The notes beneath the pieces were generated by a model. It did not search any database, was not told where the DNA came from, and saw nothing but the letters and a program-made list of their open reading frames with translations. DNA of 64,000 nt from an uncultured Lachnospiraceae bacterium (GTDB lineage: Bacteria > Bacillota > Clostridia > Lachnospirales > Lachnospiraceae), in contig CADAOY010000002.1 in the NCBI GenBank assembly GCA_902789665.1, positions 186,001 to 250,000 of the forward strand, in the 5' to 3' direction. This document shows positions 16,854-27,262 of this stretch, piece by piece. Position 1 is the first letter of the stretch, and each line of letters opens with the position of its first letter. A program made the translations under genes and the position numbers.

Positions 16854-18965
16854 ATGAACAAGATTAACATTGAAGAAATCTTTGGACAGAATGTATTCAG
16901 CTTAGGCGTAATGAAAGAATACATTGAGTCTGAAAAAGCCTATGCTGATGTAGTAGAGATTATCAAGCATGGCGGAGAACTTAATTTGGAGACTGCTGAT
17001 ATTGTGGCAGATGCAATGAAGAGATGGGCCATTGAAAGAGGAGCTACTCATTTTACACACTGGTTCCAGCCACTTACAGGATATACCGCTGAGAAGCATG
17101 ATTCTTTTATTACTCATCCTAATGATGATGGAAAAGTTATTCTTAAATTCTCAGGTAAGGAATTAATAAAAGGTGAGCCTGATGCATCATCATTCCCATC
17201 AGGTGGACTCAGGGCAACATTCGAAGCAAGAGGTTATACAACCTGGGATATTACATCACCTGCTTTCCTTAAGGAAGATGCAACAGGAACAATTCTCTGT
17301 ATTCCTACAGCATTCTGTTCATATAAGGGTGAGGCTCTTGATAAGAAGACTCCGCTTCTTCGTTCCATGGAAGTGCTTGATAAGCAGACTTTAAGACTGC
17401 TTCGTCTTCTTGGAAATACAACATCAACCAAGGTTACTGCCAATGTTGGTGCTGAGCAGGAATATTTCCTGATTGACAGAGATTTATATTTAAACAGATA
17501 TGACCTTATTTATACAGGAAGAACACTCTTTGGTGCACCTGCTCCTAAGGGACAGGAAATGGATGACCACTACTATGGATGCATCAGAGAAAGAATCGGT
17601 GCCTTCATGAAAGACATCAATGTGGAACTCTGGAAGCTTGGTGTAACAGCGAAGACTCAGCATAATGAAGTTGCACCGGCGCAGCATGAACTTGCACCAA
17701 TTTATGAGGTTGCAAATATTGCGGTTGACCACAACCATCTTGTAATGGAGACAATGAAGGAAGTGGCTGAGAGACATAATCTTACATGCCTTCTTCATGA
17801 GAAACCATTTGCTCATGTTAATGGTTCAGGTAAGCATAACAACTGGTCTATTTGTACTGATGACGGTATCAATTTACTTGATCCGGGGGATACACCAAAT
17901 GATAATATTCAGTTCCTGTTATTCTTATCCTGCATTATGAAAGCAGTTGATGAGCATGCTGATCTCCTTCGTCAGAGTGCATCAGATGTTGGTAATGATT
18001 ACAGACTTGGTGCCGATGAAGCGCCACCTGCAATTATCTCAATCTTCCTTGGGGAGCAGCTTGAAGATGTGGTTAAGCAGTTAGTTGAAACAGGTGAGGC
18101 AGCAAACTGTATTGAAGGCGGCGTTCTTGAAACAGGTGTATCTTATCTTCCTGATCTTGAGAAGGATGCAACAGACAGAAACAGAACATCACCATTTGCA
18201 TTCACAGGAAATAAATTCGAATTTCGTATGGTAGGTTCACAGGATTCAATCGGTGACCCTAACGTAATATTAAATACAATCGCGGCGGAGGCTTTTGCAC
18301 AGGCAGCTGATGTTATTGAAAAGTCTGACGATGTTGCAATGGCAGTTCATGATCTCATTAAAGAGAATATGACAAAGCATCAGAGAATTATCTTTAATGG
18401 CGACGGATATTCAGAGGACTGGATTAAGGAAGCAAAGAGAAGAGGTCTTCCTAATCTTCCAACAATGCTTGATGCTGTTGATACATTAACAACAGATAAG
18501 TCAATTGCCTTATTCGAGAAGTTCGGTATCTTCACAAAGGCAGAACTTGAATCAAGAAAAGAAGTCTTATATGAAAAATACGCCAAGACCATGAATATTG
18601 AAGCAACATGTATGGTTGAGATGGCATCAAAGCAGATTATTCCTGCAGTAATTAATTATATTGGCAGACTTACAGATGTGGTTTTGGCAACGGATAAGGC
18701 AGGCGTAAATAATCGTGCAATTAAGGAGATTTTATATAAGTCTTCTGATTACCTGGACAGAATGCAGGAAGCATTAACAAAGCTTCAGAACAATCTTGAG
18801 TTCGCACAGGCAATTGCTGATTACAAGAAGAGAGCTTTTGCATACAGGGATGTGGTTAAGGTAACCATGGATGAATTAAGAGTTGAAGCTGATAAACTTG
18901 AAATGATAGTTGATAAAGAAGACTGGCCGATTCCAACTTATGGGGATTTGTTGTTTGAGGTATAG
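16854..18965 (+). CDS. glnN: Glutamine synthetase type III
   Basis: This condenses glutamate and ammonia with ATP to make glutamine. The 703-residue length and the N-terminal extended domain identify GSIII (GlnN), unrelated in length to the 440-470-residue GSI. Visible are GAEQEYFLIDRDLY (metal-binding Glu), NEVAPAQHELAPIYE, HEKPFAHVNGSGKHNNWS (ATP and His region), and RNRTSPFAFTGNKFEFRMVG (glutamate binding). Start ATG has GAGAGGAAAA upstream. The 31-nt gap to the U32 gene holds no clear promoter, so it may be co-transcribed. Confidence 0.95.
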   Translation: MNKINIEEIFGQNVFSLGVMKEYIESEKAYADVVEIIKHGGELNLETADIVADAMKRWAIERGATHFTHWFQPLTGYTAEKHDSFITHPNDDGKVILKFSGKELIKGEPDASSFPSGGLRATFEARGYTTWDITSPAFLKEDATGTILCIPTAFCSYKGEALDKKTPLLRSMEVLDKQTLRLLRLLGNTTSTKVTANVGAEQEYFLIDRDLYLNRYDLIYTGRTLFGAPAPKGQEMDDHYYGCIRERIGAFMKDINVELWKLGVTAKTQHNEVAPAQHELAPIYEVANIAVDHNHLVMETMKEVAERHNLTCLLHEKPFAHVNGSGKHNNWSICTDDGINLLDPGDTPNDNIQFLLFLSCIMKAVDEHADLLRQSASDVGNDYRLGADEAPPAIISIFLGEQLEDVVKQLVETGEAANCIEGGVLETGVSYLPDLEKDATDRNRTSPFAFTGNKFEFRMVGSQDSIGDPNVILNTIAAEAFAQAADVIEKSDDVAMAVHDLIKENMTKHQRIIFNGDGYSEDWIKEAKRRGLPNLPTMLDAVDTLTTDKSIALFEKFGIFTKAELESRKEVLYEKYAKTMNIEATCMVEMASKQIIPAVINYIGRLTDVVLATDKAGVNNRAIKEILYKSSDYLDRMQEALTKLQNNLEFAQAIADYKKRAFAYRDVVKVTMDELRVEADKLEMIVDKEDWPIPTYGDLLFEV

Positions 18966-19011
18966 TGTGTATTAAATTTAAAGTGGCCTTAAGGCTAAAG
19001 GAGGAGGTATT

Positions 19012-19932
19012 ATGGAGAATCCGGTATTGGTAATTATGGCAGCAGGTATGGGTAGTCGTTATGGTGGTCTTAAACAGATTGACCCGGTAGACAAAGAGGG
19101 TCACAAAATCATCGACTTCTCAATCTATGATGCGTACAGGGCAGGTTTTAAGAAAGTAATCTTCATCATCAAGAAAGAGAATGAAGAATTATTCAAAGAA
19201 GTAATTGGCAATGCAGTAAGTAATAAGATGGAAGTTGAATATGCATTCCAGGATTTAAATGATGTTCCGGAAGGTTTTGTAATTCCTGAAGGAAGAGTTA
19301 AACCCTGGGGAACAGCACATGCAATTTACTGCGCAAGAAATATTATAAACGGTCCTTTTGCAGTAATTAATTCTGATGATTATTACGGTGTTGATGCATT
19401 CCAGGTTATGTATGATTTCCTTACAACTCATGAAGATGATGAGAAACATCGTTTTGCAATGGTTGGATATAAACTTGAGAATACACTGACTGAGAATGGT
19501 TATGTATCAAGAGGATGCTGTAATACAGATGAGAAAGGCCGCCTTTCAGATGTAATTGAAAGAACTCATATCATCAAGACTGAAGATGGCGCTGCCTTCT
19601 CTGAAGATGACGGAGTAACATATACTCCAATTCCTGTTGATACTTTGGTATCCATGAATTTCTGGGGATTTAGTAAAGGTATCATGGCAGAACTTAAGGA
19701 ATCACTTGATTATTTCTTTGAAAATACAGTTGCAGGAAATCCTATGAAATCAGAGTGCTATATTCCACTTGAGGTAGGCAGACTTCTTAAGGAGAATAAG
19801 GCAACAGTTGAAATACTTAAATCCAATGACAAGTGGTTTGGCGTAACATATAAAGAAGACAAGCCATTTGTTGAGGCTTCAATTCAGGCACTTAAGGACA
19901 AGGGAGTATATCCTGACAAATTGTGGTCATAA
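19012..19932 (+). CDS. NDP-sugar nucleotidyltransferase
   Basis: A 306-residue nucleotidyltransferase of the sugar-1-phosphate pyrophosphorylase superfamily. The nucleotide loop reads MAAGMGSRYGGLKQ (residues 9-22), and VINSDDYYG (around 118-126) carries the metal-binding acids. It stands directly before galE with a 32-nt gap and its own AAGGAGGAGG site, which suggests it makes UDP-hexose from hexose-1-phosphate for GalE. Sugar and nucleotide specificity are inferred from context only. Confidence 0.8.
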   Translation: MENPVLVIMAAGMGSRYGGLKQIDPVDKEGHKIIDFSIYDAYRAGFKKVIFIIKKENEELFKEVIGNAVSNKMEVEYAFQDLNDVPEGFVIPEGRVKPWGTAHAIYCARNIINGPFAVINSDDYYGVDAFQVMYDFLTTHEDDEKHRFAMVGYKLENTLTENGYVSRGCCNTDEKGRLSDVIERTHIIKTEDGAAFSEDDGVTYTPIPVDTLVSMNFWGFSKGIMAELKESLDYFFENTVAGNPMKSECYIPLEVGRLLKENKATVEILKSNDKWFGVTYKEDKPFVEASIQALKDKGVYPDKLWS

Positions 19933-19936
19933 CCAC
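19923..19936. repeat. Palindrome GTGGTCATAACCAC, near copy
   Basis: One base away from the perfect palindrome at 15551 and 38355. It spans the stop codon of the nucleotidyltransferase gene. Confidence 0.4.
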
Positions 19937-19964
19937 GAAATAAAAAATAACCAGGAGGTTTGGT

Positions 19965-20978
19965 ATGTCAATATTAGTTACCGGTGGAGCCGGATATATT
20001 GGTAGTCATACAGTAGTTGAATTATTAAATCAGGGAGAAGATGTGGTTATAGTTGATAACCTGGTTAATTCTTCCGTTAAAAGTTTAGACGGCGTAGAAG
20101 AAATCACAGGCAAAAGACCTAAATTCTACGAGTGTGATATAAGGGATAAAGCAGGCCTTGATGCAATCTTTGAAAAAGAAGATATAACTGCGTGTATTCA
20201 TTTTGCAGGTCTTAAGGCAGTAGGCGAAAGCGTTGCAAAGCCTTGGCTTTATTATGAGAATAATATTAATGGTACTCTGGTTTTACTTAAATCAATGGAA
20301 GAACATGGAGTTAAGAATATTGTATTCTCATCATCAGCTACAGTATATGGCGATCCGAAAGAGATTCCTATTACAGAGAATTGTCCAAAGGGTGAGATAA
20401 CCAATCCTTATGGTCAGACCAAGTCCATGCTTGAGCAGGTACTGATGGATATTCAGAAGGCAGACCCAGAGTGGAACGTAGTACTCCTTCGTTATTTCAA
20501 TCCAATAGGTGCTCATGAAAGCGGACTTATTGGCGAGAATCCTAATGGTATTCCTAATAACTTAATGCCATATATTACACAGGTGGCAGTTGGCAAGAGA
20601 GAGTTCCTTGGTGTATTTGGTAATGACTATGATACAGTCGATGGAACAGGTGTAAGAGATTATATCCATGTTGTTGACCTTGCCATCGGACATCTTCGTG
20701 CACTTGATAAGATTAAAGAGAATCCGGGTGTTGCAATTTACAATCTTGGAACAGGTCACGGTTACAGCGTACTCGAGGTTGTTTCAAACTTTGAGAAGGC
20801 AACAGGAGTTAAGATTCCATATAAGATTATGCCTCGCCGTGCAGGTGATATTGCAACATGTTATGCTTCTCCTGAGAAAGCTAAAAAAGAACTTAACTGG
20901 GAAGCAAAGAGAGATATATATGATATGTGCAAGGACAGCTGGAAATGGCAGAGCACACATCCGGACGGATTTAAGTAA
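19965..20978 (+). CDS. galE: UDP-glucose 4-epimerase
   Basis: An extended short-chain dehydrogenase of 337 residues that interconverts UDP-glucose and UDP-galactose using bound NAD. The Rossmann motif TGGAGYIGSH lies at residues 6-15, HFAGLKAVGES follows, the catalytic Ser/Tyr-Lys are in SSSATVYG and NPYGQTK, and the C-terminal GTGVRDYIHVVDLA is diagnostic. The ribosome-binding site AGGAGG is strong. The neighbouring nucleotidyltransferase points to a galactose or cell-wall glycan role. Confidence 0.95.
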   Translation: MSILVTGGAGYIGSHTVVELLNQGEDVVIVDNLVNSSVKSLDGVEEITGKRPKFYECDIRDKAGLDAIFEKEDITACIHFAGLKAVGESVAKPWLYYENNINGTLVLLKSMEEHGVKNIVFSSSATVYGDPKEIPITENCPKGEITNPYGQTKSMLEQVLMDIQKADPEWNVVLLRYFNPIGAHESGLIGENPNGIPNNLMPYITQVAVGKREFLGVFGNDYDTVDGTGVRDYIHVVDLAIGHLRALDKIKENPGVAIYNLGTGHGYSVLEVVSNFEKATGVKIPYKIMPRRAGDIATCYASPEKAKKELNWEAKRDIYDMCKDSWKWQSTHPDGFK

Positions 20979-21009
20979 GATTTTATTTGGGTAGTATAGA
21001 GGCGACTAC

Positions 21010-21906
21010 GTGGAAAGAATACTTACATATAATTACAATTCGAGTGTTAACAAAACCCTGGCTGAATTTCTTATGAATAAAGGATATGGCGAACATCTTA
21101 TGGTTAATTTCCGTAAGGATGATAATCAGACTTTGATTAATGGAATTCCAAGTTTCCTTAATACAGAAATTCATTCAGGAGATATGATAACAGTTGTAGT
21201 CAGGGAAACAACTACGGGTGATAATATCATTCCAACACCGATGGACCTGGATATTATATATGAAGATGAAGATATTATTCTGATTAATAAAGGTATTAAT
21301 CTTCCGGTTCATCCAACCAGACATGAGAATGAACAGACTCTTGCCAATGGACTTAAATATTATTACCGTAATGAAAAAACACCTTTTATATTCAGGTGTA
21401 TAACAAGGCTTGATAAGGATACAACAGGCATAGTGCTGCTTGCAAAGAATCCTTTCAGCGCGGCTCTTCTTTCAAAGCAGATGACCGTGTCGAAGATTTT
21501 TAAAACTTATTATGCCATTGTGGAAGGTATACCGGATCCGAAAGAAGACATTATTAATATGCCAATCGCCAGAGAAGGCGAAGATGGCATAAAGAGAGTT
21601 ATTGATTATACAAATGGTGATGAGTGTTATACCAGATATCTGGTGGAAAAAGAAGCGAATGGCTATGCTTTTGTTAAGGCTATTCCGGTAACCGGAAGAA
21701 CTCATCAGATAAGAGTGCATATGAAGGCAATAGGTTGTCCTATTATCGGGGATAAATTATATAATCCTGAGAATAATACAATGGCAAGGCAGGCCCTGCA
21801 TGCACATTCAATTACATTTACTCATCCGATAACCAAGGCGGAGGTGACTTATGAAGCGCCTATGCCGAAGGATATGCAGGATGTGTATGACAGATTGTTC
21901 AAATAG
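21010..21906 (+). CDS. RluA-family pseudouridine synthase
   Basis: This enzyme isomerises uridine to pseudouridine in rRNA or tRNA. The catalytic motif is RLDKDTTGIVLLAKN (Asp near residue 140), followed by the family segment TGRTHQIRVHMKAIGCPIIG (about residues 221-240). It has 298 residues, normal for the RluA/RluD branch, with a short N-terminal region that is S4-like at best. GTG at 21010 is the start; GAGGCGA lies just upstream. The target RNA position is not predictable. Confidence 0.92.
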   Translation: MERILTYNYNSSVNKTLAEFLMNKGYGEHLMVNFRKDDNQTLINGIPSFLNTEIHSGDMITVVVRETTTGDNIIPTPMDLDIIYEDEDIILINKGINLPVHPTRHENEQTLANGLKYYYRNEKTPFIFRCITRLDKDTTGIVLLAKNPFSAALLSKQMTVSKIFKTYYAIVEGIPDPKEDIINMPIAREGEDGIKRVIDYTNGDECYTRYLVEKEANGYAFVKAIPVTGRTHQIRVHMKAIGCPIIGDKLYNPENNTMARQALHAHSITFTHPITKAEVTYEAPMPKDMQDVYDRLFK

Positions 21907-21927
21907 GAAAGAAAGAGTGGAATTAAG

Positions 21928-22965
21928 ATGAAAATTGCTGTCTTATCAGGAGGTAACAGTACAGAAAGAGAAGTGTCTTTAATATCAGGCAAGGGTGTCT
22001 ATGGTGCCCTTAAGGAACTCGGACATAAAGTGGTTTTGCTTGATGTTTATTTGGGAAGAGATGATGTTAATCCAAAGACATGTTTTGATGAAGATATAGA
22101 CTGGACAAAAGGCATCGGAGGTATCGGTGAAGACAGTCCGTCACTTGAAGCAATTAAGGCTCTTAAAAATGGTGAGCGTAATTTCTTCGGACCTAATGTA
22201 CTTGAAATCTGTGCTGAAGCAGACATCGCTTTTATGGCGCTTCATGGTGCCAATGGGGAAGATGGAAGAATTCAGGCAGCATTTGATCTTCTTGGAATCA
22301 AATATACCGGAACTGATTATTTAAGCAGTGCCATCTGCATGGATAAGGGAATTACCAAAGAGTTGCTGCTTGCAGACAAGGTTCCTACTCCTTTGGGATT
22401 TTCTTTTGAAAAGGGAGAAGAATATGAAGACAGACTTGAAGGTCTTAAATATCCACTTGTGGTAAAAGCTTCCTGTGGCGGTTCATCCGTGGGCGTGTAT
22501 TTTGCCCATTCAAAGGAAGAGGTTAAGCCATATGTAGAAAAGGCTCTTACCTATGGAGACAAGGTTGTAATTGAAGAATTTGTAAAGGGAAGAGAGTTTA
22601 CCTGCGGCATCATTGATGGTGAGGCGCTTCCGATTGTTGAGATTCTCCCAAGAGAAGGAAAATATGATTATAAGAATAAATATCAGTCAGGTGGCGCAAC
22701 CGAGGTTTGCCCGGCTCAGATTGATGATGAGTTAAGAGACAGAATACAGGCTGTAACAAGGGATGTTTACAAGGCTCTCAAGATTCGTACCTACGCAAGA
22801 GTGGATATTATTGTGGATGAGAATAATGATATCTACTGCCTCGAGGCTAATACACTTCCTGGTATGACACCGACATCTCTGCTTCCTCAGGAGGCAAGGG
22901 AGATAGGTCTTAATTACGGCCAGCTTTGTGAAAAAATAATCCAGATTTCTTTGGAGAAATATTAG
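21928..22965 (+). CDS. ddl: D-alanine--D-alanine ligase
   Basis: An ATP-grasp enzyme of 345 residues that joins two D-alanines for peptidoglycan precursors. Family marks are the N-terminal VLSGGNSTEREVSLISG, MALHGANGEDGRIQ, the KASCGGSSVGV loop, and EANTLPGMTPTSLLPQ at the C-terminus with metal and phosphate ligands. The following gene is murF, the enzyme that adds the dipeptide, only 9 nt downstream. Confidence 0.95.
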   Translation: MKIAVLSGGNSTEREVSLISGKGVYGALKELGHKVVLLDVYLGRDDVNPKTCFDEDIDWTKGIGGIGEDSPSLEAIKALKNGERNFFGPNVLEICAEADIAFMALHGANGEDGRIQAAFDLLGIKYTGTDYLSSAICMDKGITKELLLADKVPTPLGFSFEKGEEYEDRLEGLKYPLVVKASCGGSSVGVYFAHSKEEVKPYVEKALTYGDKVVIEEFVKGREFTCGIIDGEALPIVEILPREGKYDYKNKYQSGGATEVCPAQIDDELRDRIQAVTRDVYKALKIRTYARVDIIVDENNDIYCLEANTLPGMTPTSLLPQEAREIGLNYGQLCEKIIQISLEKY

Positions 22966-22974
22966 GAGCAGATA

Positions 22975-24327
22975 ATGAATATACAGGAAGTTGCAGAATG
23001 CTGTCACGGACAGATTGTTAATTGTAAGAAGCCGGCCAAGACGGAAGTCGAAGGTGGCGTGGTTGATTCAAGATTAGTAAAAGATAAGAATATTTTCTTT
23101 GCATCTAAGGGTGCCAAGGTGGATGGCCACGATTATATAAATAAGGCATTTTCCATGGGCGCTTCTGTGTGCGTATGTGAAAGGGTTCCTGATGATGTTA
23201 AGAAGCCTTGCATCGTTGTCCCTGATACAATGACAGCACTTGCGGACATAGCAGCATATTATCTTGGAACATTAAGCTGTAAGGTAGTTGGTATTACAGG
23301 TTCCGTGGGCAAAACCACCACCAAGGAATTTATCGCAGCCATCCTTTCAGCTAAATATAATGTTATTAAAACACAGAAGAATTTTAATAATGAAGTTGGA
23401 CTTCCTCTTACGGTTCTTTCAATCAGACCGGAGCATGAGGTGGCAGTGCTTGAGATGGGAATCGCTGATTTTGGCCAGATGAGATTCCTGGCCAATATTG
23501 CCAGACCGGATGTGGAAGTTATTACAAATATTGGAACATGTCATTTGGAGAGACTTGGAGACAGAGACGGAGTATTCAAGGCAAAGACTGAGATGTTTGA
23601 TTATCTTCAGGTGGACGGCTCTGTATGTCTTTTCTATGATGATGATAAACTATGTCAGGTTAAGGAAGTGGATGGAAAACCACCGGTATTCTTTGGTTTT
23701 GGCGAAGGCGCAGACATAAGGGCAACTGATGTTAAGTCTTTTGGATTAAAGGGAAGCAGCGCCAAGGTTACAGGACCAGACTTTGATATGAATATCAGGG
23801 TTAATCTTCCTGGTAAGCATATGATTAATGATGCCCTTGCCGCAATCGCAGTTGCAAGGTGCTTAGGACTTAACAGCTACGAGATTATTGAAGGACTTAA
23901 AAATGTTGAATCCTTAGAGGGCAGAAGTCACATAATTCTTGGAGAGAAATATACAATTATTGATGATGTTTATAATGCTAATCCTGCATCAATGAGAGCA
24001 GCTCTTGATATGTTATCTTTGGCAGATACAAGAAAGGTTGCAATCCTTGGAGACATGTTCGAACTTGGTGAAAAGGAAGTAGAATATCACGAGGAAATCG
24101 GAACATATGCTGTTGATAAATGTGATGTCCTGGTTGCCATTGGAAAACTTTCATATAATATGGCACTTAAGGCCAAGGCAGCAGTTAAGATTCCAATTTA
24201 CCACTATGATACTAAAGAAGAATTTATGGAGAGTATGGGTGAGATACTAAAGGATGGGGATTCCATTTTGTTAAAGGCATCTCACGGTATGGATTTCAAG
24301 GCTATATTAGATAAACTGATTGCTTAA
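22975..24327 (+). CDS. murF: UDP-MurNAc-tripeptide--D-Ala-D-Ala ligase
   Basis: MurF adds D-Ala-D-Ala to UDP-MurNAc-tripeptide, the last cytosolic step of the stem peptide. The P-loop GITGSVGKTTTKEF lies near residues 107-120, the Mur-ligase middle segment reads NFNNEVGLPLTV and LEMGIADFGQM, and the C-terminal part contains IIDDVYNANPASM. Length 450 is usual. It forms a pair with ddl. Confidence 0.95.
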   Translation: MNIQEVAECCHGQIVNCKKPAKTEVEGGVVDSRLVKDKNIFFASKGAKVDGHDYINKAFSMGASVCVCERVPDDVKKPCIVVPDTMTALADIAAYYLGTLSCKVVGITGSVGKTTTKEFIAAILSAKYNVIKTQKNFNNEVGLPLTVLSIRPEHEVAVLEMGIADFGQMRFLANIARPDVEVITNIGTCHLERLGDRDGVFKAKTEMFDYLQVDGSVCLFYDDDKLCQVKEVDGKPPVFFGFGEGADIRATDVKSFGLKGSSAKVTGPDFDMNIRVNLPGKHMINDALAAIAVARCLGLNSYEIIEGLKNVESLEGRSHIILGEKYTIIDDVYNANPASMRAALDMLSLADTRKVAILGDMFELGEKEVEYHEEIGTYAVDKCDVLVAIGKLSYNMALKAKAAVKIPIYHYDTKEEFMESMGEILKDGDSILLKASHGMDFKAILDKLIA

Positions 24328-24342
24328 AGGGAGGGGAATAAA

Positions 24343-25890
24343 ATGGCTGATGAAAATATCAAAGATGATGGATTAAATGTGGTTGAAACCATGGAAGAGA
24401 AAACAGCTACTGAACTAGATCCAAAGGAAGTAAAAAAGGCTGAGAATGAGAAGCAGAGAAAAAAGATTCTCATTATAAGCGCAATAGTTGCTGCAGTTAT
24501 TCTTATTGGCGCTATTGTTTTTTGCTGCTATAAGATATCTTCAGATATAAAGGCAAAGAGAGGCGAAATCGTATTCTTTAATGGAAACAATATGTATACA
24601 GATGGAACTTTCTCTGATCCTCTTCATAGTGATAAGGTTGATATTTATTCTGCACGCTCAGGATATGTTAATACAGATGGTAAATATCTCTACTATATGG
24701 AAGATGAATCATTATATTATGATTCATTAAATTCAGAAAAAGAAAATCTTATTGCTGATCAGGTTGAGTTTTTTGAAGTAGATAAGAAAGGCCATATTTA
24801 TTATCTTTCAGATTCTGACCTTTATGAATATACTATTCATGGCTCAGGAACAAGAAACCTTCTTTATAATAATGTAAGAATGGCGTATTTTGACGAAAAG
24901 AAAGAGAGAGCCATCCTTGTACTTAATGACGGTACAATGGGAACTCTGGAACTTAAGTCATCTGCGCAGTTTAATGTTCTTGATGACGGCGTTACATATG
25001 TGGTTGATTATGATTCCAAACTTGAAAATATTATTTACTGCAAGGGTAATGTGCTTGATGTAATGGATAAGAAGGGCAACAAACTTATCGTTGCAGATTC
25101 CTTCTCTGAAGTATATCCGGTTGATATTACAAAGGGCGTTGAAGTTTATTATCTTGATAACAATAACTACTTACATTACTGCAAGAGCGCCACATCTTCA
25201 AAGGGTGTCACCGATGTTGCAAACTTCACTGACATTACAGGAATATACTGTGACATGGAAAACAGGGAAGCCTTCCTTATAAGTGGCACTGTTGATGGAG
25301 TAACCGGCGTATATCTTATAAATGATGGTAAGGCTGAGAGAATTGAAGACCTTCCTTCCACAAACATTGATTATGGTGTTGCACTTGATGCCAAAGCAAA
25401 GAAGATTTACTTTACATCACTTCCTGGAGATGGCGGTGGAACTGCCAAGAGTTTATATTCAGTAAGCTATGGTGCATTCAAGAAACCTAAGGCTGTTGTT
25501 GAGCAAAACAGTGTGGATTCAATTCTTGCAATTGAAAAAGGTAAATTATATACATTAAGAAATACAGATAATGGTCTGGCTTTATATTATAACAATGGCG
25601 AAGTTGTTGATAATGTATTAGCTGATTCCATTATTAAGACTCTTGATGAAAAGGGTTATGTGCTTAAATATAAAACTGCTGATGGCGAAGTAAGAGTAGG
25701 CTATGCAAGCAAAGGAAGTTTTAAGGATTTATCGTCTGACTTCGGTGATGAGTTTTATGCAGTTTCTGCAAAGAAGATATATATGATTCGTACTACTGAA
25801 GAAGGCGCAAGAAGCCTTGGCGTATTTAACGGAAAGAAAGTTAAGTCAGTCGCAGAGGATGTATCTGCATTTACATATATTCATTATTAA
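24343..25890 (+). CDS. Membrane-anchored beta-repeat protein of unknown function
   Basis: The first 43 residues are charged and cytoplasmic, a membrane helix spans about 44-65, and about 450 extracellular residues follow. These contain recurring short strands of the type YVNTDGKYLYYMED, HIYYLSDSDLYEY and KIYFTSLPGDG, spaced roughly 40-50 residues apart, as in beta-propeller or DUF5050-like domains. There is no lipobox and no catalytic motif I recognise. It lies between murF and pyrC, 15 nt after murF with a GGGAGGGG site, so it is probably co-transcribed with cell-wall genes. A role as an envelope sensor or scaffold is only a guess. Confidence 0.6.
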   Translation: MADENIKDDGLNVVETMEEKTATELDPKEVKKAENEKQRKKILIISAIVAAVILIGAIVFCCYKISSDIKAKRGEIVFFNGNNMYTDGTFSDPLHSDKVDIYSARSGYVNTDGKYLYYMEDESLYYDSLNSEKENLIADQVEFFEVDKKGHIYYLSDSDLYEYTIHGSGTRNLLYNNVRMAYFDEKKERAILVLNDGTMGTLELKSSAQFNVLDDGVTYVVDYDSKLENIIYCKGNVLDVMDKKGNKLIVADSFSEVYPVDITKGVEVYYLDNNNYLHYCKSATSSKGVTDVANFTDITGIYCDMENREAFLISGTVDGVTGVYLINDGKAERIEDLPSTNIDYGVALDAKAKKIYFTSLPGDGGGTAKSLYSVSYGAFKKPKAVVEQNSVDSILAIEKGKLYTLRNTDNGLALYYNNGEVVDNVLADSIIKTLDEKGYVLKYKTADGEVRVGYASKGSFKDLSSDFGDEFYAVSAKKIYMIRTTEEGARSLGVFNGKKVKSVAEDVSAFTYIHY

Positions 25891-25906
25891 TTAACAGAGG
25901 TAAAAA

Positions 25907-27178
25907 ATGTTATTAATTAAAAACGGACATATTTTAGATCCTTTATCAGGAGCATCATATGTTGGGAATATCTATGTTGAAGGAGACAGAATTATTAAAG
26001 TGGAAGAAGGCGCTCCTTCGATTGAATGTGATAAGGTAATTGATGCTTCAAATCTTACTGTGGTTCCGGGACTTATTGATGTACATTCACATTTCAGGGA
26101 TCCGGGATATACATATAAGGAAGATATTTATACAGGTGCTTTGTCGGCGGCGGCAGGCGGATATACCACAGTAGTTCTTATGTGTAATACCAATCCGACA
26201 GTTGATAATGTTGAGACACTTAAATATGTCATAGACAGAGGACTTGAAACAGAGATTAATGTATTATCATGCGGCAGTGTAACTTATGGACTTAAGGGAA
26301 AAGAGTTAACTGATTTTGATGCTTTATATGAAGCAGGAGCCGTTGGTTTTACAGATGACGGTATTCCGCTTATGGATGCTGACCTTCTTAAGGCGGCCAT
26401 GGAAAAGGCAGCTAAGATGAAACTTCCAATCAGTCTTCATGAAGAAGATAAAAACTTAATTGATAATAATGGAATTAACAGAGGAAAGGCTTCTGAATAT
26501 TATAACTGTGGTGGCTCGCCAAGAGAGGCAGAGATAACTTTGGTTGCAAGGGATGTTGAGATAGCTAAGGAAACAGGAGCCATTCTTGATGTGCAGCATA
26601 TAAGTACAAAGGAAGTAGCCGATCTTCTTAGGAAAGTTAAGCGCGATGGATATACCAATATTCACGGCGAAGGAACACCACATCATTTTTCATTAACTGA
26701 AGATGATGTAATTAAGAAAGGTACCCTTGCCAAGGTTAATCCTCCTATTAGAACAGAGGAAGACAGACAGGCAGTTATTGAAGCGATTCGTGATGGTGTT
26801 ATAGATATAATTGCAACAGACCATGCACCTCACTCTGAAGAAGAGAAGAATAAGGGCATGCTTAATGCTCCAAGTGGAATGATAGGTCTTGAGACAGCGC
26901 TTGCCTTATCCATTACAAAACTGGTTAAGAAAAGTGGTGTGGATATAATGACAGTTATAAAGGCTCTTACCATTAATCCTGCCAATATGTATGGATTTAA
27001 GGAAGTTGGTGCAATTAAAGAAGGATATAAAGCTGATATCTGTATCTTTGATGAAAATGAAGAGTGGGTAGTTGATAAGTTCGCTTCAAGAAGCAAGAAT
27101 TCTCCTTTCATTGGAGAGAAACTTACAGGTAAGGTTAAATATACCATCTGCTCAGGAAATATAGTTTATAAGGGATAA
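25907..27178 (+). CDS. pyrC: Dihydroorotase
   Basis: This zinc amidohydrolase cyclises carbamoyl aspartate to dihydroorotate in pyrimidine synthesis. DVHSHFRDPG (residues 58-67) supplies the first metal histidines and substrate Arg, HEEDKNL and QHISTKE bring others, and ATDHAPHSEEEK contains the catalytic Asp. At 423 residues it is the class I, Bacillus-like type. pyrK and pyrD follow. The first gap contains a GC-rich stem at 27189-27219. Confidence 0.95.
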   Translation: MLLIKNGHILDPLSGASYVGNIYVEGDRIIKVEEGAPSIECDKVIDASNLTVVPGLIDVHSHFRDPGYTYKEDIYTGALSAAAGGYTTVVLMCNTNPTVDNVETLKYVIDRGLETEINVLSCGSVTYGLKGKELTDFDALYEAGAVGFTDDGIPLMDADLLKAAMEKAAKMKLPISLHEEDKNLIDNNGINRGKASEYYNCGGSPREAEITLVARDVEIAKETGAILDVQHISTKEVADLLRKVKRDGYTNIHGEGTPHHFSLTEDDVIKKGTLAKVNPPIRTEEDRQAVIEAIRDGVIDIIATDHAPHSEEEKNKGMLNAPSGMIGLETALALSITKLVKKSGVDIMTVIKALTINPANMYGFKEVGAIKEGYKADICIFDENEEWVVDKFASRSKNSPFIGEKLTGKVKYTICSGNIVYKG

Positions 27179-27188
27179 GAATAGCCAT

Positions 27189-27219
27189 ACCGGCGAGGCT
27201 TCAGGCTCCGCGACCCGGT
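27189..27219. other. GC-rich stem between pyrC and pyrK
   Basis: ACCGG at 27189-27193 pairs with CCGGT at 27215-27219; 24 of 31 bases are G or C. No T-run follows, so it is not an intrinsic terminator. It sits soon after the pyrC stop, inside the pyr gene run, like the spacer at 28046-28095. Confidence 0.4.
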
Positions 27220-27262
27220 GTATTATAGAGCGCATAAGGCATGGCGAAAGGCGGATAAATAT